64,000 nucleotides of DNA, taken from assembly GCF_017873815.1 (NCBI RefSeq), contig NZ_JAGGKQ010000003.1, forward strand, positions 1-64,000, read 5' to 3'. The notes beneath the pieces were generated by a model. It was not told where the DNA came from. It worked only from the letters and a program-made list of their open reading frames with translations, and did no database searches. Origin of the DNA: Halorubrum alkaliphilum (GTDB lineage Archaea; Halobacteriota; Halobacteria; Halobacteriales; Haloferacaceae). Positions within the stretch are counted from its first letter, which is position 1. Each line of letters opens with the position of its first letter. The translations under genes were made by a program, and so were the position numbers. Below, piece by piece: positions 1-8,759 of this stretch.

Positions 1-451
1 CCATACGAAGAACTTCGTCGAGTCGTCAGCAATAATGAGGTTATCTCACGGGCTCACGCTGTGCCGGCTGTCGAGACCTCGGGGTAAACACGTACAATTG
101 AACGAAGCGGTCGGCGTCGCCAACGAGGCTGGGAAGGTGGAGGGCGGTTGCGGTGCGCGCTGGGGCTTTGGAGGCGTCCATCGCTGATTCGCCGTCAACC
201 ACTTATAAGCGAACGGCAGCAAGCCGCTCCGCGCCCCTGGAAGCCGGCGGCGAAGCCCCCGGCAACTGAGGATTTGTAGGTATTCACCGGCGATTCGCAT
301 TCAGCCGTTTATAAATAACCATCGTAATCACAACCACACGGAGCACGCGATCCGCGCCGGACGGTACACATCGGTGGTGCGCTCGTAGCGTCGTGATCCG
401 AGGGTAAATGTCCGTGGGGTTCGAAGGACATGATACGACGTATCCCGATCG
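1..451. other. gene-free leader region with modular repeat
   Basis: I see no convincing gene here. The stretch contains a GC-rich box (CTGGGGCTTTGGAGG, 160-174), the string TCAACCACTTATAAG (195-209), an imperfect hairpin at 243-263 and a TTTATAAATA box at 307-316. The same modules recur, in a different order, at 8760-9000. Just before the first gene there is a short perfect palindrome, GATACG-A-CGTATC at 432-444. Weak reading frames exist but they cross the repeat modules and resemble nothing I know. Confidence 0.6.
120..318. repeat. modular hairpin/TATA repeat, copy A
   Basis: Modules seen: GACGAGGCTGGG-like unit at 123-143, CTGGGGCTTTGGAGG at 160-174, TCAACCACTTATAAG at 195-209, hairpin GCCGGCGGC-GAA-GCCCCCGGC at 243-263 (one mismatch), and GTTTATAAATA at 306-316. 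Copy B lies at 8760-8996. The modules match closely between copies but their order and spacing differ, so this is a mosaic family rather than a simple duplicated segment. There are no terminal repeats or transposase, so I do not call it an insertion element. Function is unknown. Confidence 0.6.
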
Positions 452-991
452 ATGACTACAGAGAACACTGACCCGGAAACGGACGAGGGATCCGACCAGC
501 GCATCGGCGACGACTCGGCTGGCGGTCGCGAGTCGGCGGTCGACGGCGAGTCGGCGGTCGACGAGGAGACCGTCGCTCCCGAGTCGGTTCCGACCGACCA
601 CCCCATCGTGTTGTTCGACGGCGTCTGTAACCTCTGTAACGGCGTCGTTTCCTTCCTGATCCCGCGGGACCCGAAGGGGCGGCTCCGGTTCGCGTCGCTC
701 CAGTCGCCGGTCGGGCAGGCCCTCCTCGAACGGCACGACTTCCCCACCGAGGCGTTCGACTCGTTCGTCCTCGTCGAGGGCGACCGGACGTACACGAAGT
801 CGGGCGCGGCGATCCGGATCGCGGAGCTGATCGGGTGGCCGTATCGGATCGGGACCCTTGGCCGGGTCGTCCCGAAGTTCATCCGCGACCGGGTGTACGA
901 CGTGGTCGCGAGCAACCGATACGACTGGTTCGGGCGAAAGGACCAGTGTATGATCCCCGACGAGGATGTCAGCGACCGGTTCCTTTCCTAA
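452..991 (+). CDS. DCC-family (DUF393) thiol-disulfide oxidoreductase-like protein
   Basis: The 179-residue product has an acidic, low-complexity N-terminus of about 48 residues and then the DCC/DUF393 domain (YuxK family). The family signature is clear: VLFDGVCNLCNG with Asp56, Cys59 and Cys62, followed by the typical FASLQSP strand near residue 88. The fold is thioredoxin-like and a thiol-disulfide exchange role is assumed for the family, but substrates are unknown. The N-terminal extension contains an 18-base tandem duplication (530-562) encoding two ESAVD units. It begins eight bases after a 13-base palindrome and is followed by a rhodanese gene on the same strand, a plausible sulfur/thiol context but with a gap of over 100 bases. 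Confidence 0.85.
   Translation: MTTENTDPETDEGSDQRIGDDSAGGRESAVDGESAVDEETVAPESVPTDHPIVLFDGVCNLCNGVVSFLIPRDPKGRLRFASLQSPVGQALLERHDFPTEAFDSFVLVEGDRTYTKSGAAIRIAELIGWPYRIGTLGRVVPKFIRDRVYDVVASNRYDWFGRKDQCMIPDEDVSDRFLS
530..565 (+). repeat. 18-bp tandem duplication inside the DCC gene
   Basis: GAGTCGGCGGTCGAC occurs at 530-544 and again at 548-562, giving two in-frame ESAVD units in the disordered N-terminus. It looks like a simple replication-slippage duplication. Confidence 0.8.
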
Positions 992-1103
992 CACTTCGGA
1001 TCGCGAGACGGCGGGGATACTGCCGTCGAAAAGCGTTAACCGCGGCGGCGGGTATCCGGAGACATGAGTGCTCGGCAGTCGGCGGAAACGGGGTGTCCGT
1101 GAC

Positions 1104-1442
1104 GTGGTCGAAGAGGTGACGCCCGAGGAGGTCAGAGACCGGGTCGAAGCCGGCGACGTTCGCGTGATCGACACGCGTTCGCCGACCCAGTACGAGCGGG
1201 GGCACATCCCCGGCGCGATCAACGTGCCGCTCGGCGAGTTGCCGTCGCGAGTGCCCGAGATCGACTGGGACGGACGGGACGTGGTCTGTGCCTGTCCGAT
1301 CGGCCAGTCCTCGAAACAGGCCGCGATGCTCGTCAACAGTTACGAGGAGGTCGAGGAAGACGTCCTCGTCGCGAGCATGGCGGGCGGCTATGAGGAGTGG
1401 GAGTTCGAGTTGGAGCGCGGCGCGGACGCCGATCGGGACTAG
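1104..1442 (+). CDS. single-domain rhodanese
   Basis: About 112 residues, the usual size of a single-domain rhodanese. The N-terminal VIDTRSPTQYERGHIPGAINVP block is the CH2A region in slightly diverged form, and the active-site loop is C-P-I-G-Q-S-S with the nucleophile at about Cys64. Sulfurtransferases of this type move sulfane sulfur to thiols or cyanide; the physiological acceptor is unknown. I chose the GTG at 1104 because homologous domains begin about eight residues before the conserved VIDxR strand; a GTG at 1068 would add twelve residues with no family support. A TATA-like or ribosome-binding element is not decisive. Confidence 0.85.
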   Translation: MVEEVTPEEVRDRVEAGDVRVIDTRSPTQYERGHIPGAINVPLGELPSRVPEIDWDGRDVVCACPIGQSSKQAAMLVNSYEEVEEDVLVASMAGGYEEWEFELERGADADRD

Positions 1443-1511
1443 CGTCCTCCGACCGACCGGTCCGACCGCTCCGCCGACAGGTTTCTCCCCAACGCGCACC
1501 TCCGATCGGGT

Positions 1512-2459
1512 ATGAGCGATTGGACCGCCGCGGACATGCCGCGGCTCGACGGGAAGACGATCGTCGTGACCGGCGCGAACAGCGGGCTCGGCTTCGAGGG
1601 GACGCGCGAGTTCGCGAGGAAGGGCGCGACCGTCGTGATGGCGTGTCGAAGCGTCGAGCGCGGCGCGGACGCGGCCGACGACCTCCGTGCGACCACCGCC
1701 GCAGATCTCGATCTCGACGTCCGCGAGTGCGACCTCGCCTCACTGGCCTCCGTCCGCGAGTTCGCCGAGGGGATGGCCGACGACTACGACGCCCTCGACG
1801 TCCTCTGTAACAACGCCGGCGTGATGGCGATCCCGCGAAGCGAGACCGAGGACGGCTTCGAGACACAACTCGGCGTCAACCACCTCGGCCACTTCGCGCT
1901 CACGGGCCGGCTGTATCCCCTTTTAACAGCGGCCGACGGGATCGATGGCCGGGCACGCGTGGTGACCCAGTCGTCGGGCGCACACGAGACCGGAGAGATG
2001 GACTTCTCGGATCTCAACTGGGAGGAGTCGTACGGCAAGTGGAAGGCCTACGGCCGGAGCAAGCTCGCGAACCTGCTGTTCGCCTACGAGCTCCAGCGCC
2101 GTGTGGACGGAGATGCGGATCCGACCCTTCGCAGCGTCGCTTGTCATCCCGGCTACACCGACACCAACCTCCAGATCCGGACCGGCGAGGCGAGCGGCAA
2201 CCCCCTCATGAAGGTCGGAATGCGCGTCGCCAACGCGGTGCTCGGTCAAGACGCCGCAACGGGAGCGGAGCCCATGCTGTACGCCGCGACCGCGGACGTC
2301 TCCGGCGGCGCGTACGTCGAGCCCGGCGGTCTCATGAATATGCGCGGACATCCGACCGTCGGCCGGTCGAACGACGCGTCCTACGATCGCGCGGACGCTC
2401 GCCGGCTCTGGGAGTACTCCACCGACGCGACGGGAGTCGAGTTCCCCTTCGATGAGTAG
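1512..2459 (+). CDS. short-chain dehydrogenase/reductase, protochlorophyllide-reductase-like
   Basis: A 315-residue classical SDR. The NAD(P)-binding motif TGANSGLG lies at residues 20-27, NNAGVMA near residue 100, a catalytic serine in QSSG near 155, and YGRSKLANLL supplies the catalytic Tyr and Lys. Basic residues after the first beta-alpha unit (VMACRSVERG) favour NADP(H). The closest general group is the retinol dehydrogenase/WW-oxidoreductase/light-dependent protochlorophyllide reductase type, which haloarchaea carry in several copies with unknown substrates; chlorophyll chemistry is not implied. It follows the rhodanese by about 70 bases on the same strand. Confidence 0.9.
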   Translation: MSDWTAADMPRLDGKTIVVTGANSGLGFEGTREFARKGATVVMACRSVERGADAADDLRATTAADLDLDVRECDLASLASVREFAEGMADDYDALDVLCNNAGVMAIPRSETEDGFETQLGVNHLGHFALTGRLYPLLTAADGIDGRARVVTQSSGAHETGEMDFSDLNWEESYGKWKAYGRSKLANLLFAYELQRRVDGDADPTLRSVACHPGYTDTNLQIRTGEASGNPLMKVGMRVANAVLGQDAATGAEPMLYAATADVSGGAYVEPGGLMNMRGHPTVGRSNDASYDRADARRLWEYSTDATGVEFPFDE

Positions 2460-2486
2460 CCGTGTTCACCGGGCTCTTGGGTCGTT

Positions 2487-3041
2487 TCAGTGGAGCGTGC
2501 CCTCACGGACGTGGTCGTCGTACGCGAACAGCGCGTAGCCGACCTCGACCGGCGTGTACCCCGTTTCCGCGGCCAACTTCCGAATCGGCCCGATCATCGC
2601 CACGTAGTCGGCGGCGTCGAACGTCTCCTTCCGCCCGTCGAGGTAGCCCAACCGCTCCAGCGACGCCCACACCCGGGTGTCGACGACGGCGTGGTTGTCC
2701 CCGTCGAGCGCGGCCAGCACGCACGAGGCGGTCGGAGCCTTGAACCCGCGGAGCCCGCCGATCAGGTGGATCTTCGAGAAGTCGCCCTCGACCGCACGAA
2801 CGTTTCGGGTCACTTCCCGACAGCGTTCTGCCGGGTTGTTTCGGACGTGATACGCGCTCCGCGTCGACGACTCGTAGGCGATATCGTACAACTGCTCGCG
2901 CGTCAGATACCCCTGATCGCGATAGGTCTCGCCGAACTCCTCCAATCGCTCGGGCAATACGCCCTGCGTTTCGGCGTAGCGATCGAGGTTCTCGGCGATG
3001 AACGAGTCGGGGTTGGGCGGCATCTCCGGTGAGTTCGTCAT
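2487..3041 (-). CDS. uncharacterised HhH-GPD-like protein
   Basis: A 184-residue protein I cannot name. The central part reads LIGGLRGFKAPTASCVLAAL and, about fifteen residues later, AVVDTRVWASLERLGYL. That layout (helix-hairpin-helix glycine turn, a lysine, then a conserved Asp in a VDxRV helix start) is what base-excision DNA glycosylases of the HhH-GPD superfamily show around their catalytic Lys and Asp. No FeS cysteine cluster follows. The N-terminal ninety residues are acidic and helical. A repair or nucleic-acid role is inference; it may also be one of the non-catalytic HhH relatives. It is convergent with the SDR gene (27-base gap). Confidence 0.6.
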   Translation of the reverse strand: MTNSPEMPPNPDSFIAENLDRYAETQGVLPERLEEFGETYRDQGYLTREQLYDIAYESSTRSAYHVRNNPAERCREVTRNVRAVEGDFSKIHLIGGLRGFKAPTASCVLAALDGDNHAVVDTRVWASLERLGYLDGRKETFDAADYVAMIGPIRKLAAETGYTPVEVGYALFAYDDHVREGTLH

Positions 3042-3182
3042 GCGCGGTTCGTCGAACGGCAGGAGGAAAACGGCAGCGACGCGGCCGGGTCACGGCCCGA
3101 TATCGTTCACGACGCTGTCGCTAGCGACGATAATAATACGCGGGACACGTTTCGGGGGCTGTGCGAGCGGTCGGAGTCGCCG

Positions 3183-3377
3183 TTACAGCCGAGTGAGGTT
3201 CGTGGCGCGCGGACCCTTGTCCGCCTCCTCGATCTCGAACTCTACTTCCTGGCCTTCCTCGAGGTCCGGGCCGCCGACGTCTTCCATGTGGAAGAACACG
3301 TCCTCGTCAGCGTCGTCAGTCTCGATGAATCCGTAGCCGCCGGTGTCGTTGAAGAAGTCGACCTTGCCTGTCGCCAT
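3183..3377 (-). CDS. cspA: cold-shock domain protein
   Basis: A 64-residue single cold-shock (OB-fold) domain: GKVDFFNDTGGYGFIETDD carries RNP1 (GYGFI) and DVFFHMEDV carries RNP2 (VFFH), then the EGQEVEFEIEEADKGPRATNL ending typical of archaeal and bacterial Csp proteins. It binds single-stranded nucleic acid, melting RNA structure. An upstream in-frame ATG at 3407 would add ten residues, but the TATA-like element at 3405-3412 places the transcription start near 3380, so the ATG at 3377 is right and the mRNA is nearly leaderless. Confidence 0.95.
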   Translation of the reverse strand: MATGKVDFFNDTGGYGFIETDDADEDVFFHMEDVGGPDLEEGQEVEFEIEEADKGPRATNLTRL

Positions 3378-3404
3378 CGCGTCCTCACAAACGCGGAACC
3401 GGGA

Positions 3405-3416
3405 CATAAGTGTTGT
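3405..3416 (-). promoter_or_regulatory. promoter of cspA
   Basis: On the minus strand ACAACACTTATG lies 28-39 bases before the cspA ATG, the correct place for a haloarchaeal BRE/TATA. The identical twelve bases precede thrS at 45869-45880. Confidence 0.6.
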
Positions 3417-3614
3417 GCGTATCCGGTCTGATCCCTACTCGGACGGCCCCTCACGTCGTTTCACGGGCGTTTCGACTCTGAGATCCGCTCATACGTCCAT
3501 CCTGTTCTCTAGGATCCACCGGATGCGCTTTCGATTCCAAAGTCGAAACGTGCCCACACATCCGGTATCATAAGCGCAACCCGCATGAGTAGGGGACCCG
3601 TATGTATTATCGAG

Positions 3615-6329
3615 ATGAGTACCCGCAACGCGCACCTCGAGATAGGCGGGATGTCCTGTTCGACCTGCTCGGGGACGGTCACGGAGGCGTTGGAGTCGCT
3701 TCCGGGCGTCGAGGAGGCCTCCGTCAGCTTCGCAACCGACGAGGGGACTGTCACGTACGACCCCGAACGTGTCTCGCTCGCCGACCTGTTCGACGCGGTC
3801 CGGGACGCGGGCTACGATCCGGTCTCCGAGAGCGCGACCGTCGGGATCGGCGGGATGAGCTGTTCGACCTGCGCCGCGACCAACGAGGAGGCCATCGGCG
3901 GCGTGAACGGCGTGATCGCCGTCGACGTCAACGCCGCGACTGACGAGGCGCGCGTCGAGTACAACCCCGTCGACGCCGATCTCACTGCGGTGTACGCCGC
4001 GATCGAGGACGCCGGATTCGACCCGGTTCGGGAGACGGATGTGGCCGGCGAGGTGCGCGGCGAGCGCGACGGAGACAACGACGCTGACGATGGGACACGC
4101 CAGAGCGCCGCCGAGCGGGAGCTGGCCCGCCAGCGACGCCTCGTGATCGGCGGTGGCGTTCTCACGATCCCGTTCTGGTACCTGATGGGCGGGATGTTCG
4201 GGCTGTACGAGGTCCCCGCGTCGGTTGCCGGCATCGGGCTCGGGTGGATAGAGTTCGCGGTCGCGACCGTCCTGATGGGGACGCTCGGCCGGGTGTTCCT
4301 TGCCGGCGCGTGGCGCGCGTGGTCGAACGCCCGCGACGTCAACATGGACACGCTGGTCGCGATCGGCACCTCAGCCGGCTACCTGTTCAGCACGGGTGTC
4401 CTGATCGGTCCGATCGTGGGCTATCCGCTCGTCGGCGACTTCTACTTCGAGGCGGTCGCGTTCATCCTCTGGTTCATCACCGTCGGAAACTGGCTGGAGG
4501 CGCGCTCGAAGGCCCGCGCGAGCGACGCGCTCCGTGAACTCCTCCGGCTGAGTGCCGACGAGGCCACCCTCGTCGACGACGATGGCACCGAGCGAACCGT
4601 CGCGGTCGAGGAGATCGCGGTGGGCGACGTGATGAAGATCCGGCCGGGCGAGAAGGTTCCCACGGACGGCGTGGTCGTCGAGGGTGAAAGCGCGGTCGAC
4701 GAGTCGATGCTGACCGGTGAGTCGGTCCCCGTCGAGAAGGAACCCGGCGACGAGGTCGTCGGCGCGACGATCAACGAGAACGGCGTGCTGCTCGCCGAGG
4801 CGACGAACGTCGGAAAAGACACGGCGATCCAACAGATCGTCGAGCGCGTCCGGGAGGCACAGTCCCGCCAACCGGACATCCAGCGGCTCGTGGACGAGGT
4901 CTCCGGGATCTTCGTCCCGGTCGTCATCGCCAACGCCGTCCTCTGGGCGACCGTGTGGGCGCTGTTTCCCGAGACCCTCGCAGCGTTCGTGAACTGGCTG
5001 CCGTTGTGGGCACCGGTCGGTGGCGGCCCCGTTGCCGGCGGCGTGAGCATCCTGGAGTTCTCAATGGTCGTGTTCGCCTCCGCCGTGCTCATTGCGTGCC
5101 CCTGCGCGCTCGGGCTGGCGACGCCAGCGGCGACGATGGTCGGATCCACCATCGCGGCGACCAACGGGGTGCTGTTCAAGGGCGGTGACGTTCTGGAGCG
5201 CGTCCGCGACGTCGACGTCGTCGTCTTCGACAAGACCGGGACGCTCACTCACGGCGAGATGGCGCTGACCGACGCCGTCCCGGTCGAGGACGGGGAGCCG
5301 ACCTCCCACTCGCGGACCGCGGGAGGAGGAGCGGACGCGACCCCCGATGGCGGGGTCGCGGTCGGGGCCGACGGCGATGAGGCGACGGCGGACGACTCGA
5401 CGCCGAGGCCCATCGCGGACGCCGAGACCCGACTGCTCCGGGCGGCCGCGAGCGCCGAGTCCGGCAGCGAACACCCGCTCGGGAAGGCGATCGTCGAGGG
5501 TGCTCGCGATCGGGGGATCGACATCGAGGAGCCGGATGAGTTCGAGAACGTCCCGGGTCACGGGATTACGGCGACGACCGTGCTGGGCGAGGTGCTCGTC
5601 GGGAACCGGAAACTGCTCCGTGAGAACGGAGTCGACCCGGATCCGGCGGAGACAACGATGGAACGGCTCGAACGCGAGGGGAAGACCGCCATGCTCGTCG
5701 CGGTCGACGGCGAGCTCCTCGGCGTACTCGCGACTGCTGACACGGTCCGCGAGAGCGCACGCGAGACGGTGAACGTGTTGCGCGAGCGGGGCATCGCGGT
5801 CTCGATGCTCACCGGCGACAACGAGCGGACTGCCCGCGCGGTCGCGGAGCAGGTCGGCATCGACTCGGATCGCGTGCGTGCGGAGGTCCTCCCCGAGGAC
5901 AAGGCGGACGCCATCGACGCGATCCAGGCCGACGGGAGCCGCGCGGTGATGGTCGGCGACGGCGTCAACGACGCGCCGGCGCTCACGACCGCCCACGTCG
6001 GGATCGCGATCGGATCCGGGACCGACGTGGCTATCGAGTCGGCTGACGTGACCCTGATGCGTGACGACCCGCGGGACGTGCTGAAGGCGCTGCGTGTCTC
6101 CGAGGCGACGATCGCGAAGGTCCGGCAGAACCTGTTCTGGGCGTTCGCGTACAACACGACGCTACTCCCGATCGCCTCGCTCGGCCTGTTGAACCCCGCG
6201 CTCGCCGGGTTTGCGATGGCCGGATCGTCGGTGTCGGTGATGTCGAACAGCTTGGCGTTCCGCCGCTGGACGCCCGACACGGACTACCGGTTTTTGCCCG
6301 TGCGACCGCTCTACCGGCTGTTCGACTGA
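3615..6329 (+). CDS. copA: copper-translocating P1B-type ATPase
   Basis: A 904-residue Cu(I) exporter. It has two N-terminal heavy-metal-associated domains (GGMSCSTC near residues 11-18 and again near 88), eight predicted membrane helices, the TGES actuator loop, the CPC metal site in helix 6 (Cys495 and Cys497), the phosphorylation motif DKTGT (Asp539), the SEHPLG nucleotide-binding motif, and GDGVNDAP. Between DKTGT and SEHPLG there is an acidic Asp/Gly/Thr-rich insertion of about fifty residues that the family does not need. The ATG at 3585 is an alternative, but a TATA-like TATCATAAG at 3568-3576 argues for the start at 3615. No copper chaperone or repressor gene is adjacent. Confidence 0.95.
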   Translation: MSTRNAHLEIGGMSCSTCSGTVTEALESLPGVEEASVSFATDEGTVTYDPERVSLADLFDAVRDAGYDPVSESATVGIGGMSCSTCAATNEEAIGGVNGVIAVDVNAATDEARVEYNPVDADLTAVYAAIEDAGFDPVRETDVAGEVRGERDGDNDADDGTRQSAAERELARQRRLVIGGGVLTIPFWYLMGGMFGLYEVPASVAGIGLGWIEFAVATVLMGTLGRVFLAGAWRAWSNARDVNMDTLVAIGTSAGYLFSTGVLIGPIVGYPLVGDFYFEAVAFILWFITVGNWLEARSKARASDALRELLRLSADEATLVDDDGTERTVAVEEIAVGDVMKIRPGEKVPTDGVVVEGESAVDESMLTGESVPVEKEPGDEVVGATINENGVLLAEATNVGKDTAIQQIVERVREAQSRQPDIQRLVDEVSGIFVPVVIANAVLWATVWALFPETLAAFVNWLPLWAPVGGGPVAGGVSILEFSMVVFASAVLIACPCALGLATPAATMVGSTIAATNGVLFKGGDVLERVRDVDVVVFDKTGTLTHGEMALTDAVPVEDGEPTSHSRTAGGGADATPDGGVAVGADGDEATADDSTPRPIADAETRLLRAAASAESGSEHPLGKAIVEGARDRGIDIEEPDEFENVPGHGITATTVLGEVLVGNRKLLRENGVDPDPAETTMERLEREGKTAMLVAVDGELLGVLATADTVRESARETVNVLRERGIAVSMLTGDNERTARAVAEQVGIDSDRVRAEVLPEDKADAIDAIQADGSRAVMVGDGVNDAPALTTAHVGIAIGSGTDVAIESADVTLMRDDPRDVLKALRVSEATIAKVRQNLFWAFAYNTTLLPIASLGLLNPALAGFAMAGSSVSVMSNSLAFRRWTPDTDYRFLPVRPLYRLFD

Positions 6330-6419
6330 CCACGGTCGCCGGGCAGCCGGGAGTCGAGAGCTGGTCCGGGACGGTCCCCGACCGAAACGCCAAGGACGCC
6401 CCGGCCCCAACCGGTACGT

Positions 6420-7076
6420 ATGGTCACCCTCCTCGTCGTCGGCGGTAGCGGGTTCATCGGTCGGTCGATCTGCCGGATCGCGGTCCGTGAGGGCCACGAG
6501 GTGCGGAGCGTCTCCCGAAGCGGCCGACCGGACGTGGACGCGCCATGGACCGACGAGGTCTCGTGGACCAGCGCCGACCTGTTCCGTCCCGACGCGTGGC
6601 GGGATCGGCTCGACGGCGTGGACGCGGTCGTCCACTCGGTGGGTATCATCTCGGAGGCGGCGACGACCGGAGTCACCTTCGAGCGCGTCAACGGTGATAG
6701 CGCGATCCTCACCGCCCTCGAAGCCGAGCGTACGGGCGTTGAGACGTACGTCCTACTCTCCTCGGCGGTGAAACCGCCGGGTGTCAGGAACGCCTATGTG
6801 ACCGCGAAACGGCGGGCGGAGACCGCCATCGCCGACCTCGACATCGACACCGTCACCCTCCGCCCCGGACCGGTGTACGGACCGGACCAGCCGCACTTCC
6901 CGTCCGGCGTGAACGCCCTGCTCCGACTGGTCGCGTCCGTGCCGCCGCTCGCCGAACGGCTGGGCGAGTCACGTCCGCTCCACGTCGATACCGTCGCACG
7001 GGCGGCGTACCGGACCGCGCTCGATCCCGGTGAGTCGCTGCTCGACGTCGGGGATGTCCGATCCGTGGGTCGATAA
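6420..7076 (+). CDS. NAD(P)-binding epimerase-like SDR (NDUFA9-type)
   Basis: A 218-residue atypical SDR with the Rossmann motif GGSGFIG (residues 8-14), VHSVGI near residue 73 and VLLSSAVKPPGVRNAYVTAKRRAE, where the usual Tyr-x-x-x-Lys is Y-V-T-A-K. LRPGPVYGPDQ follows. This is the sequence style of the mitochondrial complex I NDUFA9 and NmrA-like group. At 218 residues it is shorter than the roughly 290-residue haloarchaeal NDUFA9-like proteins because it lacks part of the C-terminal substrate domain, yet it ends cleanly. It sits 90 bases downstream of copA in the same direction; a functional link is not evident. Confidence 0.8.
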   Translation: MVTLLVVGGSGFIGRSICRIAVREGHEVRSVSRSGRPDVDAPWTDEVSWTSADLFRPDAWRDRLDGVDAVVHSVGIISEAATTGVTFERVNGDSAILTALEAERTGVETYVLLSSAVKPPGVRNAYVTAKRRAETAIADLDIDTVTLRPGPVYGPDQPHFPSGVNALLRLVASVPPLAERLGESRPLHVDTVARAAYRTALDPGESLLDVGDVRSVGR

Positions 7077-7157
7077 GCCGGAACGCGAAAGACCGTCTCG
7101 GTCGCCGACTCCCGAAACGTTAGTAGCGTCCTCACCGTAGTTTTCCGTAGACTCTCC

Positions 7158-8651
7158 GTGGGGAACGACGACGCGCGCGTCGACATGACGACGGGGGCGA
7201 TCTCCCCGAAGCTGTTCAGCCTCGCGTGGCCGCTCGTTTTGGGTAATCTGCTCCAGACTCTCTACAATCTCGCCGACATGTTCTGGGTCGGGCGGGTGAG
7301 CACCGAGGCGGTCGCCGCCGTTTCACTCATGTTCCCGCTGTCGTGGCTGTTCGTTTCCACCGCGATGGGGCTCACGGCCGCGACCATCGCCCTCGTCTCC
7401 CAGTACGTCGGTGCCGACGAGGACCGTCGCGCCGACGAAGTCGTCGCTCAGACCGTGTTGCTCGCGACCGTCGTCTCCGTCGTGCTCGCGCTCGTCGGGT
7501 TCGCGACCCGCCACTGGCTGGTGTACTGGATCGGCGCGCGTGACGCGGTGTTCGTCGAGGCGCTCGCGTACATCGAGGTGATCTTCCTCACCCTCCCGCT
7601 CACGTTCCTCTTTTTCGCGTTCCGTTCGTCGCTTCAGGGCGCGGGCGACACCAAGACGGCGATGTGGCTCGTCGCGGTCTCGGCGGGGATCAACATCGTC
7701 ATCGACCCGTTCTTCATCCTCGGATGGGGACCGTTCCCGGCGCTCGGAACGCAGGGTGCCGCGGTCGCGACGCTTATCGCCCGACTGTTCGCGACCGCGA
7801 TCGGGATCTGGATCCTGATAAACGGGAGCTGGGGCGTGAAACTGTACGTTCGCGATCTGAAGCCGAACCCGACGCTGCTCCGGAAACTGATCGACATCGG
7901 CTACCCCTCGACGCTCGACGGCTGGGCGCGGTCGTTCGCGGCCGTGTTCATGGCCGCACTCGTCGCCCGATTCGGGCCGGCAGCGACGGCGGCGTACGGG
8001 ATCGGCGTCCGACTGATGTCCGTCTCGTGGTCGGTCGCGGGCGCGGTCGGGCAGGCGACCGCGACCGGCGTCGGGCAGAACCTCGGCGCGAGGACCCCCG
8101 ATCGCGCGGCGGCGGTCACGCGCGCGGCCACCGCCGGAACGATGGTGCTTCTCGCTGCCGCCGGCGGGGTGGTGTGGCTGTTCCCGGCGACCGCGATGGG
8201 GGCCTTCGTCGACGACCCGGAGACGATCGCCGAGGGGGTCGTCTTCCTTCGGATCGTCGCGCTCTCGTGGGCCTTCTTCGGCGGACTGATGGTGGTACAG
8301 GGCGGGTTCCGCGGGGCCGGTAACACCGGGATCGCGATGGTGCTCTCGATGCTCTCACGGTGGGTGTTCCGGATCCCGCTCGCCGCGCTGCTGGCGTTCG
8401 GAGCCGTCAGCGTCACCCTCGGCGGGTTCGACGTCGGACCCCTTGCCGTCCCCGCGGTCGAGATCGGGTACACCGGACTCGACTGGGGCGTCGAGGGACT
8501 CTGGTGGGCATACACGACCGCCGCGGTCGCCTCCTTCGTCGTCGGTGTCGCGTGGTTCCTCCGGGGGACATGGCGAGAGGGTGTGATAGACGAGACCGAT
8601 GACGAGACCGGCGTGGAGTCGGAACCGGTGTCGGGAACGACGGACGACTGA
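7158..8651 (+). CDS. MATE-family multidrug/organic cation exporter
   Basis: About 497 residues with twelve predicted membrane helices in two repeats of six, as in the MATE (NorM/DinF) family. Typical sequences are FSLAWPLVLGNLLQTLYNLADMFWVGR at the start, GAGDTKTAM in the first half and GAGNTGIAM in the second half, which are the paired Gly-rich loops of the two repeats. MATE proteins expel drugs or metabolites in exchange for sodium or protons. The GTG at 7158 is used here; ATG at 7185 is almost as good. The hydrophilic tail is acidic. It closes the plus-strand run and is followed by a gene-free repeat region. Confidence 0.9.
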   Translation: MGNDDARVDMTTGAISPKLFSLAWPLVLGNLLQTLYNLADMFWVGRVSTEAVAAVSLMFPLSWLFVSTAMGLTAATIALVSQYVGADEDRRADEVVAQTVLLATVVSVVLALVGFATRHWLVYWIGARDAVFVEALAYIEVIFLTLPLTFLFFAFRSSLQGAGDTKTAMWLVAVSAGINIVIDPFFILGWGPFPALGTQGAAVATLIARLFATAIGIWILINGSWGVKLYVRDLKPNPTLLRKLIDIGYPSTLDGWARSFAAVFMAALVARFGPAATAAYGIGVRLMSVSWSVAGAVGQATATGVGQNLGARTPDRAAAVTRAATAGTMVLLAAAGGVVWLFPATAMGAFVDDPETIAEGVVFLRIVALSWAFFGGLMVVQGGFRGAGNTGIAMVLSMLSRWVFRIPLAALLAFGAVSVTLGGFDVGPLAVPAVEIGYTGLDWGVEGLWWAYTTAAVASFVVGVAWFLRGTWREGVIDETDDETGVESEPVSGTTDD

Positions 8652-8759
8652 GCACGAACACGGCCACGTAGGTGTGGCGATGAACGACGCTGGGAGTGAC
8701 TCGCTCAGATCGGCAGCGACGCGATGTACTTAAATGGATGTGCGTGGCCGAGACGATTG

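Noticed and set aside
1068-1103. Longer rhodanese start at GTG 1068
   Set aside because: Adds twelve residues (basic, LGSRRKRGVRD-like) absent from the family; the GTG at 1104 fits better.
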